Assembly: GCF_900109755.1 (NCBI RefSeq)
Contig: NZ_FOAR01000021.1
Coordinates: 1 to 64,000 of the forward strand
Source: Pseudomonas agarici
Lineage (GTDB): Bacteria > Pseudomonadota > Gammaproteobacteria > Pseudomonadales > Pseudomonadaceae
Length of the DNA: 64,000 bases
Reading direction: 5' to 3'
The notes under the pieces: generated by a model
Databases searched by the model: none
What the model was told of the DNA's origin: nothing
What the model saw: only the letters and a program-made list of their open reading frames with translations
Shown: positions 42,873 through 50,509 of the stretch, piece by piece
Layout: every line of letters begins with the position of its first letter
Numbering within the stretch: position 1 is the stretch's first letter
Program-made: the position numbers and the translations under genes

Positions 42873-43133
42873 TCAGGGGCGTGTTTGCTGATAGTGCGCC
42901 AGCGCTGGCAGCAACTGTTTATCGATGGCCTGGCGCACCGCCGGTAGAATCGTCGCGCTGCTGGTGTACATCTGCTTGACCATGGTCCGCAGGGTAATCG
43001 CCCGCACATCGTTCAAGCCACGTACCGCGCACTCGCAGGCCTGCTCGGCGCTGGCGCCGTGTGGCACCTCGAACCCCAGGGACTTCAGTTGTCCCAGCAG
43101 GTCTTCCTGGTCAATCAAATCCGCGTGCATCAT
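42873..43133 (-). CDS. Uncharacterised 86-residue protein
   Basis: The 86-residue product (MMHADLIDQEDLLGQLKSLGFEVP...) is soluble and probably all-helical, with two cysteines (QACECAVRGL). AGGA stands eight bases before the ATG at 43133. A similar small hypothetical gene follows gbdR in P. aeruginosa (PA5381 position). No function is known to me. It is convergent with gbdR, the stops 20 bases apart. Confidence 0.65.
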   Translation of the reverse strand: MMHADLIDQEDLLGQLKSLGFEVPHGASAEQACECAVRGLNDVRAITLRTMVKQMYTSSATILPAVRQAIDKQLLPALAHYQQTRP

Positions 43134-43234
43134 GGCGCTTGTCCTATTCAGGGCGTGATCGTGTTTCGATTCTGGTAGGCGCCGGGAGTGTCGGCAAGGG
43201 TAGATTGTCGCGATGACTGTGATACCTATGAACA

Positions 43235-43381
43235 GGTCGTTTTCAACTAACTCGCAGGCCAGAGGAGTGGGCACACTGGGCCTCAGTAGACCCGTCGATG
43301 GTTTGGTCGCCCTCTCGACATTCAACTGCTGAGGACACTCCCTCACCTCGATCCTGCCACGGCTTGATCGAGGTTTTTTTT
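43235..43381 (+). ncRNA. Candidate small RNA ending at a strong orphan terminator
   Basis: A plus-strand intrinsic terminator lies here although both flanking genes run on the minus strand. Upstream, TTGTCG and TATGAA separated by 16 bases (43206-43233) form a plausible sigma-70 promoter, giving a transcript of about 145 bases. A 39-codon frame (43213-43332, no good ribosome binding site) overlaps it. An unlisted non-coding RNA or a small mRNA is possible. The 5' end is a guess. Confidence 0.4.
43345..43381 (+). terminator. Plus-strand intrinsic terminator with no upstream annotated gene
   Basis: ACCTCGATC (43345-43353) and GATCGAGGT (43366-43374) form a 9-bp stem, with seven more T following the final T of the stem on the plus strand. 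On the minus strand no T run follows, so it cannot serve the gamma-butyrobetaine hydroxylase gene. The nearest upstream plus-strand gene, gbdR, ends almost 500 bases earlier. Confidence 0.82.
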
Positions 43382-43420
43382 GCCTTGAATTATCGATGTG
43401 CTTGCGATGAGAGGTCGCTG

Positions 43421-44584
43421 CTATTGGCGCTGCAATACCAATATCCGCGACAACAATTCATCCCGGTCGATATAGCAGCCCTGGAAGTGTCGCGCACCGG
43501 TGGCCGGGTCGAAGGCGTTGCGCGCGTGCAGGATGCGGCGGTTGTCGAAGCACCACAGTTGGCCAGGGTCGAGCCGGCGTATCAGGCGAAAGCGCGCTTC
43601 GCGGCTCATGGCGATAAAGCGTCGATAGGCGCCGTACAGCACGGGCATCTGCTCGGTGGGCGCATCGAACGGCCCGCGCAGGAAGTTGGCCATGCGGATC
43701 TCACTGACCTGACCGAGACTGTCCAGGGCAATGATCGGCGCCAGGCAACGGTAGTCGCTGTGGCGGTCCTTGTTGCGGAACTCCACGGGGATTTCGCAGA
43801 GTGCGCTAAACGCCGCCGGATCTTCCTGGCGCAGGGCGGCGGCAATGGCAAAACCGTCGACGAAAATGCTCTCGCCGCCCTCGGTGTCGTTCACCAGGCA
43901 ATGCAGAAATTGCAGCCCCGGTTGCAGTTCGCGGGTCGGCAGGTCGCTGTGCAGCGGCAAGTTGAAGGCGGTGTAGGCGTTACTATCGGCGTCGGCCTTG
44001 GATTGCACGTTGAACAGGACGCCGAAGTTAGTCTGGCGGATAAACGCGATCAGCTTGGCCACCTCGGCCAATGAGCCAGGCTTGGTGGGTACGCCACGTA
44101 CCTGGGTCAGGCCGGTATCGCGTAATGCCAGCAACCAATGCAGCAGGATGTTCGGGTCTGCCTTGAGTGCCGCGAACTCAAATACCGGCAACTCCAGGCT
44201 GCTGTCCCACAGCCGGCTTTTCGGTTTGCCGGCCTGGCGCTCGGCGCGTGATTGAGCATCATAGGCATGGGCTCGCAGCCAACCAGGGTCGAAACGGCTG
44301 GCGTGGCCGTCCTGCCAGTCGATGCACAGGCAGCCGCTGTCGTCGATGCGGGCGGCAGCGGCAGTCAAGTCGTCGGGTACATCGACAATTTCCAGCACTT
44401 GTTCACGGGTCACCGTGTACACGCACTGCGGGCATGGGCAGTTGTCCCGCAGCCATACGTGATGGTACGGGCTGATACGCCCATCCGCCCAATGCACCTC
44501 AAGGCGATCCGCCAGCGGATGCACAGCGGTCAGGGCACTGATCAGCGGATAACTGCGGAAATCGGCAAACGCGGCGGTGTTCAC
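43421..44584 (-). CDS. Gamma-butyrobetaine hydroxylase (2-oxoglutarate dioxygenase)
   Basis: This Fe(II)/2-oxoglutarate enzyme hydroxylates gamma-butyrobetaine to L-carnitine. The 387-residue protein has the N-terminal zinc-binding domain (WLRDNCPCPQC plus a His in WQDGHASRFDPGWL). The TauD-like catalytic domain follows, with the HxD iron motif in LPLHSDLP and the distal His in ILHARNAF; the 2-oxoglutarate Arg is in the last 25 residues. It is the last gene of the carnitine operon. Its ATG overlaps the thioesterase stop by four bases, so it feeds carnitine to CdhA. Trimethyllysine dioxygenase is an alternative but does not fit the context. Confidence 0.88.
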   Translation of the reverse strand: MNTAAFADFRSYPLISALTAVHPLADRLEVHWADGRISPYHHVWLRDNCPCPQCVYTVTREQVLEIVDVPDDLTAAAARIDDSGCLCIDWQDGHASRFDPGWLRAHAYDAQSRAERQAGKPKSRLWDSSLELPVFEFAALKADPNILLHWLLALRDTGLTQVRGVPTKPGSLAEVAKLIAFIRQTNFGVLFNVQSKADADSNAYTAFNLPLHSDLPTRELQPGLQFLHCLVNDTEGGESIFVDGFAIAAALRQEDPAAFSALCEIPVEFRNKDRHSDYRCLAPIIALDSLGQVSEIRMANFLRGPFDAPTEQMPVLYGAYRRFIAMSREARFRLIRRLDPGQLWCFDNRRILHARNAFDPATGARHFQGCYIDRDELLSRILVLQRQ

Positions 44585-45081
44585 GGTGAGCTCCTTTTCA
44601 CTGGATGCTTATTGGCAGGCAGGCCAATGACGCGGCCAATGTATTCGGGCGGCGGCAGGTCGCTCTGCTGTTGGATAATGGCTTGCAATTTTTCCAGCAC
44701 TGCATCGGTAAAGGGCGCCGAGTGCGGGCCGGCGAGGTCGACATGCAGCAGCATCTGTTCGTTACCGGCCAGCTCCTTGTCACCGCCCGCCAGGTACAGG
44801 CTGTGGTAGAGATGCAGGCGCTTGGCGTCGTAGCCGATGATCTGTGTGCGTACTTGGACCTGGGCACCGAGTTTCACTTCGTGCAGGTAGTTGAGGTGCA
44901 GTTCGAGAGTGAACAGCGAGCTGCCGGTGGCTTGGCGGTTGTTGCTGTCCATGCCCAGGCGTTCCATCAGGGCATCGGTGGCATAGCTGAAAATCAGCAG
45001 GTAGAAGGCGTCACGCAGGTGGCCGTTGTAGTCGACCCAGTCCGGGTTGACTTCGCTGGCGTAGGTGGTGAGGGTGGGCAT
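44581..45081 (-). CDS. cdhB: Betainyl-CoA thioesterase (hotdog fold)
   Basis: In bacterial carnitine degradation a thioesterase releases glycine betaine from betainyl-CoA. The 166-residue protein has the 4-hydroxybenzoyl-CoA thioesterase-type start VNPDWVDYNGHLRDAFYLLIF with the catalytic Asp. It is hotdog-like throughout (LFTLELHLNYLHEVKLGAQVQVRTQIIGYDAKRLHLYHSLY). Position between cdhA and the hydroxylase gene, as for PA5385 in PAO1, supports the role. It overlaps the next gene by four bases. Confidence 0.85.
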   Translation of the reverse strand: MPTLTTYASEVNPDWVDYNGHLRDAFYLLIFSYATDALMERLGMDSNNRQATGSSLFTLELHLNYLHEVKLGAQVQVRTQIIGYDAKRLHLYHSLYLAGGDKELAGNEQMLLHVDLAGPHSAPFTDAVLEKLQAIIQQQSDLPPPEYIGRVIGLPANKHPVKRSSP

Positions 45082-45155
45082 GGTGGGGCTTCCACAAAGA
45101 TAACGGCGAATGGCATCCCAGTGGCGAACCCCTTCGCCACTGGGTCTGGGTACAG

Positions 45156-46121
45156 CTACTCGCTGAAGCTCAGGCCATGCTTGGCCTTGGTGGTTTTCAC
45201 CGCTTCCAGCACTGCCAGCAGACAGTCGTCACGATAGCGTTCCAGGGCGGCAATGCTGTGCTTGCCCAGCTGATCGCGGGTGCCGTCGACCACATCGTCG
45301 ATCAACTTGTCGGTCAACTGCGGAGCCGGCAGGTAGGTCCACGGCAATTGCAACGCCGGGCCGAATTGAGCCATGAAGTGGCGCATGCCGGCATCGCCAC
45401 CCGCCAGGGTGTAGGTCAGAAAGGTACCCATGAACGACCAGCGCAGGCCGGCGCCAAAGCGGATCGCATCGTCGATTTCGCCGGTGGTGGCGACGCCGTC
45501 GTTGACCAGGTGCAGCGCCTCGCGCCACAGCGCTTCGAGTAGGCGGTCGGCGATAAAACCGGGGACTTCCTTGCGCACATGCAGCGGGCGCATGCCGAGG
45601 GACTCATAGACTTTCATCGCCGCCTGCACGGCCTCTGGCGCGGTGTTCTTGCCGCCGACCACTTCCACCAATGGCAGCAGGTACACCGGGTTGAACGGGT
45701 GACCGACCACGCATCGTTCCGGGTGGGTGGCGCCTTCGTAGAATTCGCTGGGCAACAAGCCCGAAGTGCTGGAGCCGATCAGGGCATTGGGCTTGGCTGC
45801 GGCGCTGATCTTGCTGTGCAGTTCGAGTTTAAGCTCAAGCCGTTCCGGGGCGCTTTCCTGGATGAAGTCGGCATCTTTCACGCACTCTTCGAGGGTGGCG
45901 ACAAAGCGCAGGCGCTCTTGTGCGGCACCGGGAGCCAGGCCTTGTTGCTCCAGGGCAGCCCAGGCATTGGCGACGCGCTGGCGCAGGGCCGCTTCGGCAC
46001 CGGGCGCCGGGTCCCAGGCGATAACATCGAGGCCGTGAGCGAGCGCACGGGAGACCCAGCCGCTGCCGATGACACCGCTGCCTAACGCCGCGAAGATTTT
46101 GATTTCGGTGATAAAGCTCAT
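45156..46121 (-). CDS. cdhA: L-carnitine 3-dehydrogenase
   Basis: CdhA oxidises L-carnitine to 3-dehydrocarnitine with NAD. The 321-residue protein belongs to the 3-hydroxyacyl-CoA dehydrogenase superfamily: ALGSGVIGSGWVSRALAHG at the N-terminus, SSTSGLLPSEF, HPFNPVYLLPLVEVVGG and VPGFIADRLLEALWREALHLV. Its place between cdhC and the thioesterase gene fits the PAO1 carnitine operon. Confidence 0.94.
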   Translation of the reverse strand: MSFITEIKIFAALGSGVIGSGWVSRALAHGLDVIAWDPAPGAEAALRQRVANAWAALEQQGLAPGAAQERLRFVATLEECVKDADFIQESAPERLELKLELHSKISAAAKPNALIGSSTSGLLPSEFYEGATHPERCVVGHPFNPVYLLPLVEVVGGKNTAPEAVQAAMKVYESLGMRPLHVRKEVPGFIADRLLEALWREALHLVNDGVATTGEIDDAIRFGAGLRWSFMGTFLTYTLAGGDAGMRHFMAQFGPALQLPWTYLPAPQLTDKLIDDVVDGTRDQLGKHSIAALERYRDDCLLAVLEAVKTTKAKHGLSFSE

Positions 46122-46178
46122 GGCAAGTTCCTAAAGAGTTCGATGAGCCCGTTCCCACGGGGAAGTGGGGTGTCGGGA

Positions 46179-47066
46179 TCAGCCGCGTTGGGTCAGGCCC
46201 ATCTTCACCCGACCTTCGGCTGGGGTCAGGACACGGGCGCCCATGTGGCTGAGGATCTGCGAAACACGTTCGACCAACTGGCCATTGGTCGCCAGCACAC
46301 CCTTGTCAAGCCACAGGTTGTCTTCCAGTCCGACCCGCACGTTGCCGCCCAGCAGCACGGCCTGCGCGGCCATCGGCATCTGCATGCGGCCGATACCGAA
46401 ACCGGCCCATAGCGCGCCCGCTGGCAGGTTGTCGACCATAGCCTTCATGGTGGTGGTGTCGGCTGGCGCGCCCCAGGGAATGCCCAGGCACAATTGGAAC
46501 AGCGGATTGTCGAGCAGGCCTTCCTTGATCATCTGCTTGGCGAACCACAGGTGTCCGGTGTCGAAGATTTCCAGCTCGGCTTTCACGCCCAGCTCTTGAA
46601 TGCGCCTGGCGCCAGCACGCAGTTGTGCCGGGGTGGAAACGTAAATGGTGTCGCCGTCGCCGAAGTTCAGGGTGCCGCAGTCCAGGGTGCAGATTTCCGG
46701 CAGCAGTGCCTCGACGTGGGCCAGGCGAGTCAGCGGGCCAACCAGGTCGGTGTTCGGACCGAACTCCAGCGGATTTTCGCCGGCGCCGATCTCCAGGTCG
46801 CCGCCCATGCCAGCGGTGAGGTTGACGATGATGTCGACGTCCGCTTCGCGGATGCGCTCCATCAGTTCGCGATAGAGCGCCACGTCACGACTGAACTTGC
46901 CCGTCTGGGGATCGCGCACATGGCAATGCACCACGGTAGCGCCCGCCTTGGCCGCTTCAACGGCAGCCGCCGCGATCTGTTTAGGCGTGACCGGTACGTG
47001 AGGGCTTCTGCCGGTGGTTTCGCCAGCACCGGTGAGTGCGCAGGTGATGATGACGTCGTGGTTCAT
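46179..47066 (-). CDS. cdhC: 3-Dehydrocarnitine:acetyl-CoA cleavage enzyme (BKACE family)
   Basis: CdhC is a beta-keto acid cleavage enzyme that reacts dehydrocarnitine with acetyl-CoA to yield betainyl-CoA and acetoacetate. The 295-residue TIM-barrel protein shows the metal-binding HCHVRD motif (near residue 48) and TGMGGD-like NLTAGMGGDLEIG. LGIPWGAPADTTTMKAMVDNLP and GGNVRVGLEDNLWLDKG are also typical. It begins 72 bases after caiX and precedes cdhA by 57 bases. Confidence 0.93.
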   Translation of the reverse strand: MNHDVIITCALTGAGETTGRSPHVPVTPKQIAAAAVEAAKAGATVVHCHVRDPQTGKFSRDVALYRELMERIREADVDIIVNLTAGMGGDLEIGAGENPLEFGPNTDLVGPLTRLAHVEALLPEICTLDCGTLNFGDGDTIYVSTPAQLRAGARRIQELGVKAELEIFDTGHLWFAKQMIKEGLLDNPLFQLCLGIPWGAPADTTTMKAMVDNLPAGALWAGFGIGRMQMPMAAQAVLLGGNVRVGLEDNLWLDKGVLATNGQLVERVSQILSHMGARVLTPAEGRVKMGLTQRG

Positions 47067-47138
47067 GGTGCGGGTTCCTTACAGGCGTGGTGGTTCACAC
47101 CGCAGCCGTCGAGGGCCGCGGGTGCGATTCTCAGTGAT

Positions 47139-48083
47139 TTACTGGCGGGTCAGTTGCAGGTTGTTGGCGGCCGGCCTGCCATCGAAGGTGGTCACTCCTT
47201 CCAGCCAGCGGGCCTGGTCTTGCGGGTGATCCTTGAGCCACTGCCTGGCCGACGTCAGCGCGTCCTTGTGATCGAGCAGCGGTTGCATCATGCGGCTCTC
47301 GTCTTCGGCGGTGAAGGTCAGGTTGGTCAGCAGCCTGTTCACGTTCGGGCAGCGCTCGGCATAGGTCGGTGCGGTGACGGTCCAGACCGTCGCCTTGCCT
47401 TCGTTCGGGCCCAGGGCGTTGTCGCTACCGGTGAGATAGGTCATCTGTACATTGACGTTCATCGGGTGCGGCGCCCAGCCGAAGAACACCACGGCCTCCT
47501 TGCGCCGCACGGCGCGATCCACCGCCGAGAGCATGGCGGCTTCACTGGACTCCACCAGTTGGAACTTGCCCAGGCCGAACTGGTTCTTGGCGATCATTTC
47601 CTTGATCTGGGTATTGGCGCCCGAGCCGGGCTCGATGCCGTAGATCTTGGCGCCTAGCTCTTTCTCGAACTTGGCGATATCGGCAAAGGTCTTCAGGCCC
47701 TGGTCAGCCAGGTAGGTCGGCACGGCCAGGGTGGCGCGGGCGTCCTTGAGACTCGGTTCGGCGAGGACCTGCACCTGTTTGCCTTCGACAAACGGTGTGA
47801 TGGTTTGGGTCATCAGTGGGTTCCAGTAACCCAGGAACATGTCCAGGCGCTGGTCGCGGATGCCGGCGAAAATGATCTGCTGCGAGGCACTGGTCTGCTT
47901 GACCTGATAGCCCAGGCCGTCGAGCAGCACCTGGGTCATGGCGCTGGTGGCGATCACATCGGTCCAGTTGACCACGCCGAGGCGCACATTCCGGCAGGAC
48001 GCCTGGTCCGCGGCCATGACGCCCGTGCTCAAGAGCGCGGCGGCGGTGAGTGCGAGTGCACAGCGGCTGATCAGTGGTTTCAT
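47139..48083 (-). CDS. caiX: Carnitine-binding periplasmic protein
   Basis: The 314-residue protein has a signal peptide (ALTAAALLSTGVMAADQ) and is a clear paralogue of ChoX. Shared segments are NWTDVIATSAMTQVLLDGLGY, DMFLGYWNPLM, AKIYGIEPGSGANTQIKEMI and VVFFGWAPHPMN. No permease or ATPase is encoded with it. In P. aeruginosa such orphan binding proteins (CaiX, BetX) use the CbcWV core, here ChoWV. The ATG at 48083 has GAGGA seven bases upstream. It heads the carnitine operon and is divergent from cdhR. Confidence 0.92.
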   Translation of the reverse strand: MKPLISRCALALTAAALLSTGVMAADQASCRNVRLGVVNWTDVIATSAMTQVLLDGLGYQVKQTSASQQIIFAGIRDQRLDMFLGYWNPLMTQTITPFVEGKQVQVLAEPSLKDARATLAVPTYLADQGLKTFADIAKFEKELGAKIYGIEPGSGANTQIKEMIAKNQFGLGKFQLVESSEAAMLSAVDRAVRRKEAVVFFGWAPHPMNVNVQMTYLTGSDNALGPNEGKATVWTVTAPTYAERCPNVNRLLTNLTFTAEDESRMMQPLLDHKDALTSARQWLKDHPQDQARWLEGVTTFDGRPAANNLQLTRQ

Positions 48084-48278
48084 GAAAGTTTCCTCGGCAG
48101 GTCGTTTATTGTCGGTCCCGGTGTCTGATGCGCCGGTAATGCCCAAGTTACGCAGCTCCGGTCCACTAAAAACGCACAGCGGCGACCGACTCTTGCACAG
48201 CAGCGACCTGGGCGCTTGTCGCCGCCGTTGAACTGGCGTATCACAGCGGCAACGCTACCCGTCTTGCGAGTGCGCTCC

Positions 48279-49223
48279 ATGTTCCAGGATTTCTATTTCT
48301 TAATGATGCCGGGGTTTTCAGCGATGGGCTTTATCTCGGCGCTCGAGCCGTTGCGTGTGGCCAATCGCTTCCGTGGCGAGCTGTATCGCTGGCATGTACT
48401 GAGCGCCGACGGTGGCGCGGTATTGGCGAGCAACGGCATGTCGGTCAACGCCGATGCGGCGCTGGAGCCGTTGAAGAAGGGCGCGACCTTGCTGGTGGTG
48501 GCTGGCTTCGAGCCTTTGAAATGTGTGACGGCGGCCTTGAAACATTGGTTGCACCGACTCGATCACGAGGGCGTCACCCTCGGCGGGATCGACACCGGCA
48601 GCGTAGTGCTGGCCGAAGCCGGCCTGCTCGAAGGTCATCGCGTGACCCTGCACTGGGAGGCGTTGGAGGCGTTCAAGGAGTCCTATCCCCAGTTGGCAGT
48701 GACCCAGGAACTGTTCGAGATCGACCGCCGACGCATCACTTGCGCAGGCGGCACGGCGTCCATCGACATGATGCTCGACCTGATCGGCCAGGCCCACGGG
48801 CCGGAGCTGGCGATCCAGGTCTCGGAACAGTTCGTGCTCGGGCGCATCCGCCCACGCAAGGACCACCAGCGCATGCGGATTGCCACGCGCTACGGCATCA
48901 GCAACAAAAAGCTGGTGCAGGTGGTGGGCGATATGGAGCAACACATGGAGCCACCCCTGAGCACGCTGGCGCTGGCGGAGTCGATCAAGGTTACGCGGCG
49001 CCAGTTGGAGCGTCTGTTTCGCCTGTACCTCAAGGACACACCGAGCAACTTCTACCTGGGCCTGCGCCTGGAGAAGGCGCGCCAGCTACTGCGCCAGACC
49101 GACATGAGCGTGTTGGAAGTGAGTATCGCCAGCGGCTTCGAGTCGCCGTCGTATTTCACCCGCAGCTACCGAGCCAGGTTTGCCCGCTGCCCGCGAGAGG
49201 ACCGGCGCGGAATCAAGGCTTAG
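48279..49223 (+). CDS. cdhR: AraC-family activator of carnitine catabolism, CdhR
   Basis: CdhR activates the carnitine operon in response to carnitine. The 314-residue protein has the same layout as GbdR: amidotransferase-like sensor (FQDFYFLMMPGFSAMGFISALEPLRVANRFRGELYRWHVLS) and two C-terminal helix-turn-helices (LAESIKVTRRQLERLFRLYL and VLEVSIASGFESPSYFTRSYRARF). The ATG at 48279 fits family N-termini; a TTG frame 21 codons upstream is rejected. It is divergent from caiX, so the shared 195-base region should contain its binding site. Confidence 0.92.
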   Translation: MFQDFYFLMMPGFSAMGFISALEPLRVANRFRGELYRWHVLSADGGAVLASNGMSVNADAALEPLKKGATLLVVAGFEPLKCVTAALKHWLHRLDHEGVTLGGIDTGSVVLAEAGLLEGHRVTLHWEALEAFKESYPQLAVTQELFEIDRRRITCAGGTASIDMMLDLIGQAHGPELAIQVSEQFVLGRIRPRKDHQRMRIATRYGISNKKLVQVVGDMEQHMEPPLSTLALAESIKVTRRQLERLFRLYLKDTPSNFYLGLRLEKARQLLRQTDMSVLEVSIASGFESPSYFTRSYRARFARCPREDRRGIKA

Positions 49224-49224
49224 T

Positions 49225-49269
49225 GGCTCCGAACTTGAGCTAACCCGCTGAACAGGCCACGTCGGAGCC
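49225..49269. terminator. Possible bidirectional hairpin between cdhR and the DUF3010 gene
   Basis: GGCTCCGA (49225-49232) and TCGGAGCC (49262-49269) are perfect 8-bp complements between two convergent genes. The 29-base loop is long for a terminator. A T-rich stretch follows on the plus strand. Confidence 0.35.
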
Positions 49270-49271
49270 GT

Positions 49272-49688
49272 TTATCTTTTCAGCAGCGCGGCACAGGCCG
49301 CCTTATAGGCTTCATGCTGATATTTGTTGAGCGTCGCGGGCAGGGCAAAGTCGAACTTCTTGTGCTGCGCGTTGAGGGTCTGGGGTGACAGCAATGTCAC
49401 CTCGCAGTTGTCCAGCAATTGCAGGATGCCCTCGATCTTGAAGGTGGTCGGTCCACCGGCGAATTCGCCTTTCTTGCCGCGTTTCTTGATGGCGATGCGC
49501 TGGATGCCATGGGCCTGGACAAAGGCCTTGATCTGGTCGGCGAAGGCTTTCACGTTGCCTGCTGGGTCATCGTCATCCAGGGCGATCTTCTTGGTGGCGA
49601 CGGCAATATGTTCAGGGCTGCCGTTTTGCAGGGTAGCGAGGGCGAAGATGGCTTCGCTGCCTTTGATCTCGATGCCGCAGATAGTCAT
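49272..49688 (-). CDS. DUF3010 family protein
   Basis: The 138-residue cytoplasmic protein (MTICGIEIKGSEAIFALA...) has an RNase H-like pattern: an acidic residue early in CGIEIKGSEAIFAL, basic IAIKKRGKKGEFAGG in the middle, and the helical end. Members are annotated only as DUF3010, of unknown function. AAAGGA stands six bases before the ATG at 49688. PAO1 has a similar gene near its carnitine operon, so the position is conserved without a known metabolic role. Confidence 0.78.
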   Translation of the reverse strand: MTICGIEIKGSEAIFALATLQNGSPEHIAVATKKIALDDDDPAGNVKAFADQIKAFVQAHGIQRIAIKKRGKKGEFAGGPTTFKIEGILQLLDNCEVTLLSPQTLNAQHKKFDFALPATLNKYQHEAYKAACAALLKR

Positions 49689-49863
49689 TTGAATCCTTTG
49701 GGGGATTGGTTGGGAGTGGGGCTCAGAGCTCCAATTGAGCGGCTCCAATATTTACTTATATCTTCCCAACCGACAACGCTACAAGGTTCGTCTGATGTTG
49801 CCGGCTCGGCGCGGTACTCAATGGGCGAGTGGGTTTCCGGCGCGCCGCCGCGTGTCCTGAGGT

Positions 49864-50265
49864 CTATTCCTGCAACAGCGACTCGAGGAACTCCGAGCGT
49901 TCGTCGCTCTTGCTCGCCAGGCAGTCGTTGAGGTCGATGTTGTATGGCTTGCTGCCGACCTTCGCCGGGAACGGTGCGATGGCGCAGTCGGCATCGCGGG
50001 ATTTTATCCACAACTGCTCGGCGGTCTGCAATTTGCCGGTGATGTCCGCCAGATCGGCCTTTTTGTTCGCATATTGCGACGCAACCCGATCCAGCAGCGC
50101 TTGGAAGTTCTCCTTGAGCAACTGATCGGCGGTGTTTTTGTTGTAGGTGGCACATTCCAGCGTCTGTTGATCGTCCGGGACCGCGTCGCAAGGCGAGTTG
50201 TCGGAGTCTTCGGCCGCGTGAACGCCAATGCTGACAAGGGCCAAAGCCAGGAAAATAGATTTCAT
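49864..50265 (-). CDS. LprI-like periplasmic protein (putative lysozyme inhibitor)
   Basis: The 133-residue product has a signal peptide (MKSIFLALALVSIGVHAAE) and a four-cysteine LprI N-terminal domain. Motifs are PCDAVPDDQQTLECATYNKNTADQLLKENFQALLDRV, WIKSRDADC and LNDCLASKSDERSEFLESLL. LprI of Mycobacterium inhibits lysozyme, but many members are uncharacterised. The conserved Cys spacing supports the family. The gene stands alone, divergent from the dipeptidase-like gene. Confidence 0.8.
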   Translation of the reverse strand: MKSIFLALALVSIGVHAAEDSDNSPCDAVPDDQQTLECATYNKNTADQLLKENFQALLDRVASQYANKKADLADITGKLQTAEQLWIKSRDADCAIAPFPAKVGSKPYNIDLNDCLASKSDERSEFLESLLQE

Positions 50266-50509
50266 TACGGCGTCCTGATACGGGATGGAGGGGCGAGGTG
50301 GGACAATTCTGTCTCAAGCAGAATGCAAAGAATAGTCGTACAGCGACAAGTGCTTGAGCCTACTGCCTTGACGTCCTTTGTCGCAGCTTGACGCTTTCGG
50401 CAATTCCCCTGTCGTTTTTGCACCCAGCTCCGCTGCCCCCTGGGCATATGCTGGCCCCAAAGCGCCGGCAGACGATTCGGCGCATGAATCGCCAATAGGG
50501 GACTGCCTG

